Assembly: GCF_002920615.1 (NCBI RefSeq)
Contig: NZ_PQSU01000057.1
Coordinates: forward strand, 1 to 39,232
Length of the DNA stretch: 39,232 bases
Reading direction: 5' to 3'
Origin: Streptomyces sp. Ru62
Lineage (GTDB): Bacteria; Actinomycetota; Actinomycetes; Streptomycetales; Streptomycetaceae
Part shown: in pieces, positions 21,624 through 29,021 of the stretch
Numbering within the stretch: the stretch's first letter is position 1
Layout of the letters: each line of letters starts with the position of its first letter
Notes under the pieces: model-generated
What the model saw: the letters and a program-made list of their open reading frames with translations, nothing else
Databases searched by the model: none
Told to the model about the DNA's origin: nothing
Translations under genes and position numbers: made by a program

Positions 21624-23194
21624 TGCGACTCCTGCCGCCTTTCGTGTGTGCGTCCCGCCCCGGTGGCCTGCCGCATGGCCGTGGCCCGGGAGGCGAGCTT
21701 CCTGCGGTCGGTCTTGCGGTTGGAGTTGAGCGGGAGCGCGTCCAGGTGGTGGAAGGCGCGCGGGACGACCGCGGCCGGCAGCAGCTCCCGCAGGTGCCGG
21801 GCGAGCCGGGCGGGCGGCACGGGTTCGCCGGTGTGGAAGACGGCCAGCTCCACCGTGCCGTCCACGGGCACCGCCACGGTGACGGCGTCCTCGACGCCGG
21901 GGCAGGTGCGCGCGGCGGCGTCCACCTCGGCGAGTTCCATCCGCACCCCGTGCACCTGGACCTGGGCGTCCTGGCGGCCCAGGTACAGCCAGCCGCCGTC
22001 TCCGGCGCGCCGGACCCGGTCTCCGGTGCGGTAGAAGCGCCGGCCGTCGTGTTCCAGGAACCGTCCGGTGTCGTCGGCCGGGTCGAGGTAGCCGGGGGTC
22101 AACTGGGGCCCGGAGACGCACAGTTCGCCCTCGTCCCCGGCGGTGGGCGTCCCGGACGGGTCCAGCAGCAGCGTCTGGTGGCCGGGGTGAATGGCGCCGA
22201 TGGGCACCATGTCGTTCAGGTACCGGCCGGGCGTCCAGCGGTGCGCGGTGACGGTGATGGTGAGTTCGGTCGGGCCGTACAGGTTCTCCAGGGTCGAGCC
22301 CGGCGCGGCGGCGGCCCAGTCCTCGGCGTCCTTGCAGCTGAGCGCCTCCCCCGCGAAGAAGCTCCACCGCAGCGACGACAGCGCGCCCGGCCCCAGCCCG
22401 CCGGTGCGGCGCACCAGGGTGATCGCGCTGGGCGTGGAGAACCACACGGTCATCCGCTGCTCGGCCACGAACTCCGGCAGGTGCGCGTACGCCCGTGCCG
22501 GGACCGGTACGACGCCGGCGCCGGCGCCCCAGGCGCAGAACAGGTCGAACATCGCGCAGTCGAAGTTGAGGTCGAAGGTCTGCGAGAAGACGTCGTGCGG
22601 TCCGAAGTCGTAGCGCTCGTCGAGCAGGCGGAAGTAGTGCGCGGTGTTGGCGTGGGTGACCGGTACGCCCTTGGGCCGGCCGGTGGAGCCGGAGGTGAAC
22701 AGCACGTAGGCGATGTCGGTGGGCCGGGCCGGCTGGGGCGCCTTCAGGGCGCTGTCCGGGTCGACGGCGACGGCCGGCAGGGGGTGCCCGCCGGGTGCGA
22801 ACAGGGTCGGCAGGGTGACACCGGCCTCGTGCAGCGCGGTCAGGGCGGGCAGGGCGTCGTCGTCGGCGAGCAGCGCGCCGACCCCGGCGGCCTCGATCAT
22901 CTGCCGGGTGCGGGCGGCGGGGAAGGCCGGCTGGAGGGGTACGACGGTGACGCCGCTGTACAGGCCGGCCAGCAGGGCCGCGTACGCCGTGGGTCCCTTG
23001 CCGGCCAGCACCCCCACGGCGGGCTGCCGCTCCGGGAGCCCGGCCAGCAGCGAGCCGGCCAGGAGCAGGGCGCGTTCGTGCAGTTCGCGGTAGGTGAGCT
23101 CGACGCCGTCGGCGCGCAGCGCGGGCCGGTCCGGGGCGAGGGCCAGGCCGCGCGCGAACCGGCCGGACAGCGTGCCGTCCATGGTGGGGTGCAC
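21620..23194 (-). CDS. Adenylating enzyme capping the starter amine, VinM-like
   Basis: A second stand-alone adenylation protein (524 residues), DltA-like in its A4 region. Motifs: A3 FTSGSTGRPKG, A4 QTFDLNFD with the amine-binding Asp, NLYGPTE (A5), YRTGDRV (A7) and the C-terminal lysine in NSNRKTDRRK. In vicenistatin biosynthesis VinM adenylates L-alanine and attaches it to the amine of 3-aminoisobutyryl-ACP, masking it during chain growth. The order here (J-K-L-M-N-O-like) places this protein in that role. The alanine preference is inferred from the parallel, not read from the pocket. GTG 23194 is used, 13 bp after the ACP stop; ATG 23182 has no visible ribosome-binding site. Confidence 0.88.
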   Translation of the reverse strand: MHPTMDGTLSGRFARGLALAPDRPALRADGVELTYRELHERALLLAGSLLAGLPERQPAVGVLAGKGPTAYAALLAGLYSGVTVVPLQPAFPAARTRQMIEAAGVGALLADDDALPALTALHEAGVTLPTLFAPGGHPLPAVAVDPDSALKAPQPARPTDIAYVLFTSGSTGRPKGVPVTHANTAHYFRLLDERYDFGPHDVFSQTFDLNFDCAMFDLFCAWGAGAGVVPVPARAYAHLPEFVAEQRMTVWFSTPSAITLVRRTGGLGPGALSSLRWSFFAGEALSCKDAEDWAAAAPGSTLENLYGPTELTITVTAHRWTPGRYLNDMVPIGAIHPGHQTLLLDPSGTPTAGDEGELCVSGPQLTPGYLDPADDTGRFLEHDGRRFYRTGDRVRRAGDGGWLYLGRQDAQVQVHGVRMELAEVDAAARTCPGVEDAVTVAVPVDGTVELAVFHTGEPVPPARLARHLRELLPAAVVPRAFHHLDALPLNSNRKTDRRKLASRATAMRQATGAGRTHERRQESQ

Positions 23195-23207
23195 GGTGGC
23201 CGTCCCG

Positions 23208-23459
23208 TCAGCTCGCGGTGCTCTGGAGCATGCTCCGCACGGTGTCCCACAGCACGCCGGCGGTGCGGAAGGTGTCCCTGGTCAGCGCGCTGTCGCGGAA
23301 GCGGACCTGGTAGTCCTCCTCCAGCGTGCCGAGGAGCTGGACGGTGCCGAGCGAGTCCAGGCCGAGGTCCTTCAGGTCGGATTCCGGCGTCAGCTCCTCC
23401 TGCGGCGGAAGGAACGGCAGGAAGGGGCGGAGTATCTGTTCGAACCGGTCGTCCCACAT
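23208..23459 (-). CDS. Free-standing acyl carrier protein for the starter, VinL-like
   Basis: An 83-residue ACP with the phosphopantetheine serine at Ser36 in LGLDSL. It would carry 3-methylaspartate, then 3-aminoisobutyrate, then the aminoacyl-capped form while the decarboxylase and the two adenylating enzymes act. The acyltransferase encoded just upstream hands the unit on to the PKS loading ACP. The sequence is short, acidic in the recognition helix and not of the PKS-embedded type. It sits between the acyltransferase and the second adenylation gene in one compact operon. Confidence 0.93.
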   Translation of the reverse strand: MWDDRFEQILRPFLPFLPPQEELTPESDLKDLGLDSLGTVQLLGTLEEDYQVRFRDSALTRDTFRTAGVLWDTVRSMLQSTAS

Positions 23460-23485
23460 GGGTGCCTCCAACGGGTCGGGCGGGG

Positions 23486-24421
23486 TCAGGCGGCGCGCGA
23501 GCGGCGCCGGGGGGTCATCGCCAGCCGCGGCTGCGCGGCGACGACGTCGAACTGGCGGGTGGTGCGGGGAACCCGGCCGAAGAGGCTGTCGGGCCCGGCG
23601 ACGCACAGGCGACGGACGCCGGCGTCCTTGAGGGCCGTGGTGACGCTCGGCCAGTTCATCGGGTGGTCGAAGCCGTCGAGCAGCATGGTGCGCAGTTCCT
23701 CGCCGGTGTGCAGCAGCCTGCCGTCCTGATCGGCTACGACGGGCAGCTTCGGGTCGGCGAAGGTGTACCGGGACACCACCTCGCGCGCGGCCTTGTCGCG
23801 CAGCGAGCGGAACGCCGAGGCGTGCATGGGGGGCCGCATGGTGTACAGCGGGAGGCTGCCGATGGCGCGCAGCCGCTCCTGCATCCACTCCACGCGGCGC
23901 TCGGACAGGGAGACCATGTAGAAGCCGTCGTCGACGTGGCAGGAGATCTCGTGCCACTCCCCCGCCGCGTCGAGGTCGGCGAGGATCGCGTCGAGTCCGT
24001 CGCGGGGGGCTCGGACGAAGGACAGGGTGACCTTGTCCCGGTGCTCCTCGGCGAAGTACTCCTCCAGGCAACGGGCGATCTCGGCGGTCAGCCGGACCGC
24101 GTCGGGCAGCTCCAGGGCGCCGGTCCAGGCGAGGGCGGCCTTCTCGCCGAAGCTGGGCCCGGCGACGATGTCGGGTTCCACGCCGAGGTGGTCCCGGGCC
24201 CAGTGGGCGCAGGCCAGGCAGTTGACGAAGAAGGCGACCTGGGCGGCCTCGGAGTAGTCGCCCGGTGAGGTCCGGAGGGCGTCCACGAGGGAGTAGCCGA
24301 GCGCTTCGTCGGCGACGGCGACCAGGTCCCGGGCGAAGGGGTTGGCCACCATGAACCTGCCGACCTCGGCGAACGGGACGGGGCCCATGCCGGGGAAGAC
24401 GAGCGCGGTGTCGTGTGCCAT
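23486..24421 (-). CDS. Trans-acting acyltransferase for the dipeptidyl starter, VinK-like
   Basis: A 311-residue stand-alone member of the FabD/malonyl-CoA:ACP transacylase superfamily. The nucleophile is Ser90 in GPSFGE and the catalytic histidine is probably His200 in PPMHASAF. It lacks the GHSxG and HAFH/YASH patterns of extender-loading ATs. This fits VinK-type enzymes, which move a capped beta-aminoacyl unit from the small ACP to the loading ACP of the PKS. The PKS itself begins with a bare loading ACP and no loading AT, so such an activity is required. ATG 24421 is the start; the ribosome-binding site is weak, and 122 bp of repeat-bearing spacer separate it from the upstream gene. Confidence 0.9.
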   Translation of the reverse strand: MAHDTALVFPGMGPVPFAEVGRFMVANPFARDLVAVADEALGYSLVDALRTSPGDYSEAAQVAFFVNCLACAHWARDHLGVEPDIVAGPSFGEKAALAWTGALELPDAVRLTAEIARCLEEYFAEEHRDKVTLSFVRAPRDGLDAILADLDAAGEWHEISCHVDDGFYMVSLSERRVEWMQERLRAIGSLPLYTMRPPMHASAFRSLRDKAAREVVSRYTFADPKLPVVADQDGRLLHTGEELRTMLLDGFDHPMNWPSVTTALKDAGVRRLCVAGPDSLFGRVPRTTRQFDVVAAQPRLAMTPRRRSRAA

Positions 24422-24480
24422 GGCGGGATCCCCGCCCCCTTTCACGGACTCGTGGCTGTCGGAGCTGTGCGGGCTGTCGT

Positions 24481-24557
24481 GGACGTCGCAGGCTCTCGCG
24501 GACGTTCGGTGGCTCTTGTGGACGTCAGAGGTTCTTGAGGACGTCAGAGACTCTTGA
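24481..24557. repeat. Four degenerate 19-20 bp tandem repeats
   Basis: Four head-to-tail units begin GGACGTC or GGACGTT: 24481-24499, 24500-24519, 24520-24538 and 24539-24557. The last two are the most alike (GGACGTCAGAG followed by GTTCTTGA or ACTCTTGA). A fifth partial copy continues into 24558. The array starts in the spacer before the acyltransferase gene and runs into the last codons and stop of the aminopeptidase gene. The final coding unit therefore appears to have been copied outward by slippage. Confidence 0.75.
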
Positions 24558-25440
24558 GGAAGTCGGTCAGCACCGCGAAGAACCGTTCCGGTTCCTCCAG
24601 GTGCGGAAGGTGGCTGGACTCCTCGAAGATCTCCCAGCGCGCTCCGGGGATCTCGTCGTGGTACGGCTGGACGACGGCCGGCGTGGCCTCGTCGTGGCGG
24701 CCGCTGATCAGCAGGGTCGGCGTGCGGACGCGGTGCAGGTCTTCGACGATCGACCAGTCCTTGAGCGAGCCGATGACATGGAACTCGTTGGGCCCGTTCA
24801 TGGCGTAGTAGACCGTCGGGTCGTTGTAGATCTCCATGAAGGAGGACAGGAAGTCCCGGGGCCAGGGCGTCACACGGCACACGTGGCGGTCGTAGAAGAC
24901 CCGCATCGCGGCCAGGTACTCCTCGCTGTCGTAGCTGCCGGCGGCCTCGTGCCGCAGCAGCGCCTCCTGTACGTCCGGCGGCAGCTCGGCGCGCAGCCGG
25001 GCCATCTCCCGGAGCCAGATCGGGTAGGAGGCGGGCGCGTTGGCGATGACCAGTCCGCGCAGACCGGCCGGGGCCGTCATGGCATGCCGGGCGCACAGGG
25101 GTCCGCCCCAGGACTGGCCGAACAGCACGTAGTCGTCGGCGATGCCCAACTTCTCGACCAGGTTGGCGAGTTCCTTCTCGAACAGCTCGACGGTCCAGAA
25201 CTCGGTGCCCTTGTCGGGCAGATGGGTGGAACCACCGTTGCCGAGCTGGTCGTAGTGGACGACGGGCCAGCCGTCCTCGGCGAGCCGGGCCAGCGGCAGC
25301 AGGTAGTCGTGGGTGCTGCCCGGGCCGCCGTGCACGGCCACGACCGCCGGCCGTCCCGCGCCGAGTTCACCGGTCACCCGGTACCAGGTCCGGTACTCCC
25401 CGAAGGGGACGGTGCCCTTCGCGCTGGGATCCGGGGACAC
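24544..25440 (-). CDS. Alpha/beta-hydrolase aminopeptidase (proline iminopeptidase family), VinJ-like
   Basis: A proline-iminopeptidase-type alpha/beta hydrolase, about 298 residues. The oxyanion-hole HGGPG, the nucleophile elbow GQSWGG, the acid in GRHDEAT and the histidine in SSHLPHLEEP are all present. In vicenistatin biosynthesis VinJ removes the capping aminoacyl group from the finished polyketide so that the freed amine can attack the thioester and close the lactam. GTG 25440 is chosen for its strong ribosome-binding site (AGAGGTGATC). A longer frame to 25545 adds 35 Pro/Ala-rich residues and keeps a weaker AGAGG, so it cannot be excluded. First gene of the starter operon, under the promoter at 25573-25619. 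Confidence 0.9.
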   Translation of the reverse strand: MSPDPSAKGTVPFGEYRTWYRVTGELGAGRPAVVAVHGGPGSTHDYLLPLARLAEDGWPVVHYDQLGNGGSTHLPDKGTEFWTVELFEKELANLVEKLGIADDYVLFGQSWGGPLCARHAMTAPAGLRGLVIANAPASYPIWLREMARLRAELPPDVQEALLRHEAAGSYDSEEYLAAMRVFYDRHVCRVTPWPRDFLSSFMEIYNDPTVYYAMNGPNEFHVIGSLKDWSIVEDLHRVRTPTLLISGRHDEATPAVVQPYHDEIPGARWEIFEESSHLPHLEEPERFFAVLTDFLKSL

Positions 25441-25572
25441 GCTGATCACCTCTGCTCGGCTGCGGGACGCGGCGGCCGGGGACGGGACGCCGGCCGGGAC
25501 CGGGAGAGCCGGGGCGGCGGGGATCCGTGTCCCCGTCCGGTCCACCGTGCCTCTGCCCGTGTTCCGCAGCCG

Positions 25573-25619
25573 ACGCTAACCGCCGCCGAGCCGCCGCCGG
25601 ACCCCTAACCGCCCCTAGG
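25573..25619 (-). promoter_or_regulatory. Shared-operator promoter A, starter cassette
   Basis: On the minus strand, CCTAGGGGCGGTTAGGGGT gives two TAGGGG hexamers (25612-25617 and 25602-25607) with a 10-bp period. A 22-nt spacer leads to the -10 box TAGCGT (25573-25578). The predicted transcription start is near 25566. The spacing is identical to the other three copies. It would drive the aminopeptidase gene and, given the gene packing, probably the whole starter cassette. Confidence 0.72.
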
Positions 25620-25883
25620 CGGGGTCCGACCGGGAGGGCAGCGCCTAGGGGTCGGCGGGCGGTGGGACGGCGGCCCGGCCGCGCACCACGGCGGGCTCCG
25701 AAGAACCGGATCACACGTCTCCACGCGACCTCATGACGGGGGACGCGGACAGTCGGAGAACCCGGCCCGGTCGCCGAACCGACGGCATCACCCGTCGAGG
25801 CCACCGCTCACCGGGCGGCCGGCGGTGCGTGGTGGCCCGGTCGCCGATGCGGTGGCACGGCCGCGGACAGCGGTGTCTCCTAG

Positions 25884-26056
25884 GTCCTGTCGTCAAACTC
25901 CCGTCGTCCGCCCGGAGGGCGGGCCGTGCGGCGTCAGGTGCGTGCTCTCGCCGTGCCGGCCACAGGCCCTCGTACTGGGCGTACTCGGGTCTGGGGCCGG
26001 TGCGGCGAGAGTGCGTGCATGGCGTCGCGCGGCAGACGGGAGTTTGACGACAGGGC
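25884..26056. mobile_element. MITE-like element with 22-bp inverted ends and CTAG target duplication
   Basis: The terminal inverted repeats 25884-25905 and 26035-26056 match at 21 of 22 positions (core TGTCGTCAAACTCCCGTC). The element is flanked by 4-bp direct repeats CTAG at 25880-25883 and 26057-26060. It is 173 bp long, has no transposase gene and is near-palindromic inside (for example CTCTCGCCG...GGCC with its complement). CTAG duplications are typical of part of the IS5 family, so a non-autonomous derivative of such an element is likely; a named parent cannot be given from sequence alone. Confidence 0.82.
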
Positions 26057-26102
26057 CTAGGGGCGCCTAGGGGTTGGGGCCCCGGTCGTGGCTGCTTAGC
26101 GT
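26056..26102 (+). promoter_or_regulatory. Shared-operator promoter B, P450 operon
   Basis: CCTAGGGGCGCCTAGGGGT contains TAGGGG at 26058-26063 and 26068-26073. A 22-nt spacer leads to the -10 box TAGCGT (26097-26102). The expected transcription start is near 26109, about 85 nt before the first P450 start. The CTAG of the first hexamer is also the right-hand target duplication of the MITE-like element, so the insertion touches the operator but leaves it complete. Confidence 0.72.
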
Positions 26103-26193
26103 GCGAGGGGCGGCTGACAGCGCCGCACCGGCGCCGGGCCCGGATCCGCTCCGACACCGGCGTGTCCCGCTCCCTCCGTGCGATGAGGACATG

Positions 26194-27426
26194 ATGACTG
26201 CACCTGCCGAACCGGCCGACGGGGCCGCGCTGCCGGAGTTCCCGATGCGGCGGGCCTGCCCCTTCAGCCCGCCGGCCGCCTACGCCGAACTGCGCGAGAC
26301 CGAGCCGGTCTCCCGGGCCCGGCTGAAGGTCAACGGCAAGCCCGCCTGGTTGATCACCCGCCACGACCTGTACAAGAAGCTGCTGGGGGACTCCCGGGTC
26401 AGCGCCAATCTGAAGCTGCCCGGATATCCCCTCCAGGTGCCGGTCCCGGAGGAGACGCTCCAGTCGGTGCCGCTGACCTTCCTCTCCATGGACCCGCCGG
26501 ACCACACCGTCCAACGCCGCATGCTGGCCCCGGAGTTCAGTGTCCGCCGGATGCGTGAGCTGCGCGGCCGGGTGCAGCAGATCGTGGACGAGCAGGTCGA
26601 CCACATGCTCGCCAAGGGCGCGGACGGTCCGGTGGACCTGGTCACCGCGCTCGCGCTGCCGGTGCCCTCCCTCGTCATCTGCGAACTGCTCGGCGTCCCC
26701 TACGAGGACCACGGCCGGTTCGAGGAGTGGGCGTGGGCCATCATGAACCACGACATCAGCGACGAGGACCGGGGCCGCGCGCACTACGAGCTGGACCGGT
26801 ACGTGGACGGGCTGGTCACCGCCAAGGAGAGCGAGCCCGGCGACGACATGATCAGCCGGCTGATCGAGTTCAACCGGCAGACGCCGGCGGTGGAGCACTC
26901 CGACATCGTCAGCATGTCCAAGCTGATGCTGGTCACCGGGCACGAGACCACCGCCAACATGATCGCGCTGGGCATGCTGGCCCTGCTGGAGCACCCCGAG
27001 CAGCTCGCCGCCCTCCGCGAGGAGCCCGAGCTGATGCCGAAGGCGGTGGAGGAGCTGCTGCGCTTCTTCTCCATCTCCGACGCGGGCACCGCCCGGGTCG
27101 CCCTGGAGGACATCGAGCTCGGCGGGGTCACCATCCGGGCCGGCGAGGGCATCCTGCCGCTGAACAACGCGGCCAACCACGACGAGCGCGTGTTCCCCGA
27201 CCCCGACCGCCTCGACGTGCGGCGCGAGGCCCGCAGCCACCTGGCGTTCGGCTACGGCGTCCACCAGTGCATCGGCCAGAACCTGGCGCGCATGGAGCTG
27301 GACGTCGTCTACTCGACGCTGCTGCGGCGCGTGCCGACGCTGCGCCTGGCCGCCCCGGTGGAGGAGCTGCGGTTCAAGGACGACGCGATCGTCTACGGCC
27401 TGTACGAGCTGCCCGTCACCTGGTGA
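26194..27426 (+). CDS. Cytochrome P450 (CYP105-like), first of a tandem pair
   Basis: A 410-residue class I bacterial P450. The I-helix oxygen-binding motif is GHETT (249-253), the K-helix ExxR lies in EELLR (286-290), and the heme-thiolate is Cys359 in FGYGVHQCIG. ATG 26194 is preferred over ATG 26191 because GAGG (26185-26188) is then 5 nt away. It heads a plus-strand operon with a second P450 and a ferredoxin, so it probably hydroxylates or epoxidises the macrolactam; the site cannot be predicted. It is clearly paralogous to the next gene, with one 88-bp patch almost identical at the DNA level. Confidence 0.95.
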   Translation: MTAPAEPADGAALPEFPMRRACPFSPPAAYAELRETEPVSRARLKVNGKPAWLITRHDLYKKLLGDSRVSANLKLPGYPLQVPVPEETLQSVPLTFLSMDPPDHTVQRRMLAPEFSVRRMRELRGRVQQIVDEQVDHMLAKGADGPVDLVTALALPVPSLVICELLGVPYEDHGRFEEWAWAIMNHDISDEDRGRAHYELDRYVDGLVTAKESEPGDDMISRLIEFNRQTPAVEHSDIVSMSKLMLVTGHETTANMIALGMLALLEHPEQLAALREEPELMPKAVEELLRFFSISDAGTARVALEDIELGGVTIRAGEGILPLNNAANHDERVFPDPDRLDVRREARSHLAFGYGVHQCIGQNLARMELDVVYSTLLRRVPTLRLAAPVEELRFKDDAIVYGLYELPVTW

Positions 27427-27484
27427 CACCGCGACCCCGCCCCCGTACCCCGCTTCCGTCACCGACACGTTCCGAAAGGCAGCC

Positions 27485-28720
27485 ATGACCCAGTCCGCCG
27501 ACGCCGTACCCGAGACGGACGCGCCGCTCCCGCGGTTCCCGATGCGGCGCACCTGTCCCTTCAGCGAGCCGCAGGAGTACGCCGGGATGCGTGCGAACGC
27601 CCCTGTCTCGCGTGCCGCGCTGAAGGTGAACGGCAAGCCGACCTGGCTGGTCACCCGGCACGAGGACGTCCGGCAGGTGCTGGGCGACAGCAGGGTGAGC
27701 TCCAACCTGAAACTGCCGGGCTACCCGCACCAGTTCCACATCCCCGAGGAGATGCTGGCGCAGGTCCGGCTGATGATGCTCAACATGGACCCGCCGGAGC
27801 ACAGCGCCCAACGTCGCATGCTCATCCCGGAGTTCACCGCGCGGCGGGTGAAGGAGATGCGACCGCGCATCCAGCAGATCGTGGACGAGCACGTCGACGC
27901 GATGCTGGCGAAGGGCGGTCCGGTGGACCTGGTCACCGCGCTCGCGCTGCCGGTGCCGTCCCTCGTCATCTGCGAACTGCTCGGCGTCCCCTACGAGGAC
28001 CACGCCCAGTTCGAGGAGTGGTCGGCGGCGATGATGAACCACGATCTGAGCCCGGCGGAGTACGGGGCGGCGGTGCAGGCCCTGGACATGTACCTCGACA
28101 AGCTCGTCACCCTCAAGGAGAACGAGCCGGGCGACGACCTCATCAGCCGGTTCCTGGAGAAGAACCGCACCGAGCGGGTCGCCGACCACGCCGACGTGGT
28201 GACGATGGCCCGGCTGATGCTGGTCGGCGGCCATGAGACGACGGCGAACATGATCGCCCTCGGTGTGCTGGCCCTGCTCCGGCACCCCGAGCAGATGGCG
28301 GCGTTGCGGGACGACCCCGCGCTCCTGCCGAACGCCATCGAGGAGTTGCTGCGCGTCTTCTCCATCTCCGACTCCGGCACGGCGCGGGTGGCGGTGGCGG
28401 ACATCGAGGTCGGCGGCGTCACCATCCGCGCCGGCGAGGGCATCCTCGCCCTGAACAACGCCGCCAACCACGACGAGTCCGTCTTCCCCGACCCGGGCGC
28501 CCTCGACATACGACGCAAGGAGGCCCGCAGCCACCTGGCCTTCGGTTACGGCATCCACCAGTGCATCGGAGCCAACCTGGCCCGGGTGGAGCTGGAGACC
28601 GTCTACGGCACGCTGCTGCGCCGCGTCCCCGGCCTGCGGCTGGCGGCCGAGCCGGACGAGCTGCGCTTCAAGGACGACGCCATGGTCTACGGCGTCTACG
28701 AACTCCCCGTCACCTGGTGA
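27485..28720 (+). CDS. Cytochrome P450 (CYP105-like), second of a tandem pair
   Basis: A 411-residue P450, paralogue of the preceding gene. GHETT at 249-253, EELLR at 286-290 and the heme cysteine Cys360 in FGYGIHQCIG are intact, so both copies look functional. AAAGG lies just upstream of ATG 27485, 58 bp after the first P450. The N-terminal MRRTCPF and C-terminal YGVYELPVTW match the first copy (MRRACPF, YGLYELPVTW). The two differ most in regions that usually form the substrate-facing loops, which suggests successive or alternative oxidation sites on the same scaffold. This last point is inference. Confidence 0.95.
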   Translation: MTQSADAVPETDAPLPRFPMRRTCPFSEPQEYAGMRANAPVSRAALKVNGKPTWLVTRHEDVRQVLGDSRVSSNLKLPGYPHQFHIPEEMLAQVRLMMLNMDPPEHSAQRRMLIPEFTARRVKEMRPRIQQIVDEHVDAMLAKGGPVDLVTALALPVPSLVICELLGVPYEDHAQFEEWSAAMMNHDLSPAEYGAAVQALDMYLDKLVTLKENEPGDDLISRFLEKNRTERVADHADVVTMARLMLVGGHETTANMIALGVLALLRHPEQMAALRDDPALLPNAIEELLRVFSISDSGTARVAVADIEVGGVTIRAGEGILALNNAANHDESVFPDPGALDIRRKEARSHLAFGYGIHQCIGANLARVELETVYGTLLRRVPGLRLAAEPDELRFKDDAMVYGVYELPVTW

Positions 28721-28746
28721 CGGCCGACCCGAACGGAGTCCCCCTC

Positions 28747-28938
28747 ATGCGTGTCACCGCCGACCGCGACCGGTGCGTGGGCTCCGGCCAGTGCGCGATG
28801 CTCAGCCCCGAGGTGTTCGACCAGGACGACGACGGTCTCGTCCTCGTCCTGCGGGAGGTCCCGGGCGCGGATCTGACCGAGGAGGTCCACCGGGCGGCCG
28901 ACCTGTGCCCGGCGCAGTCGATCCGCGTGCACGACTGA
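28747..28938 (+). CDS. 3Fe-4S ferredoxin partner of the P450s
   Basis: A 63-residue ferredoxin of the small actinomycete P450-partner type. Cys10, Cys16 and a third cysteine near residue 54 in DLCPAQS fit ligation of a single 3Fe-4S cluster (CxxxxxC...CP). It starts 26 bp after the second P450 and is the last gene of the operon, followed immediately by a strong terminator. It should shuttle electrons from a housekeeping ferredoxin reductase to the two P450s, since no reductase gene is visible in the window. Confidence 0.94.
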   Translation: MRVTADRDRCVGSGQCAMLSPEVFDQDDDGLVLVLREVPGADLTEEVHRAADLCPAQSIRVHD

Positions 28939-28946
28939 ACGTCCGC

Positions 28947-29016
28947 CGGCCGCCGGTACGACCGTGGGCCTCGGAGGTGGCTGTCACCTCCGAGGCCCAC
29001 GTCGTACCGGCGGCCG
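28947..29016. terminator. Very long bidirectional hairpin between convergent operons
   Basis: The arms 28947-28979 and 28985-29016 pair over 32 bp with one bulged C and a 5-nt loop (GCTGT). The hairpin begins 8 bp after the ferredoxin stop and ends 5 bp before the SDR stop on the other strand. It fills the spacer between the two convergent operons and should stop transcription from both sides. There is no T-tract, as is common in Streptomyces. Confidence 0.85.
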
Positions 29017-29021
29017 CTCGT

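Larger units (their letters stand above)
25441..26193. other. Divergent control region between starter and P450 operons
   Basis: A non-coding stretch between two divergent operons. It holds the two opposed shared-operator promoters (25573-25619 and 26056-26102), a lone CCTAGGGG half site at 25644-25651 with no partner hexamer or -10 box, and a 173-bp MITE-like element (25884-26056). The rest (about 25655-25880) is GC-rich with no feature I can support. Open frames here are not convincing. Confidence 0.7.

Noticed and set aside
24481..24557. Could the tandem repeats be a CRISPR array?
   Set aside because: The units are contiguous, degenerate and have no spacers; no cas gene is nearby.
25640..25656. 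A further CCTAGGGG site near promoter A
   Set aside because: There is no second hexamer at a 10-bp period and no -10 box at the conserved distance on either strand, so it is kept only as a half site.
25733..26047. A 104-codon plus-strand frame in the divergent control region
   Set aside because: It crosses the end of the MITE-like element, is Arg-rich, and has no homology pattern I recognise; treated as chance.
25711..27705. A long minus-strand open frame opposite the P450 genes
   Set aside because: Shadow of the P450 coding frame plus the MITE region; no recognisable domain and no ribosome-binding site.
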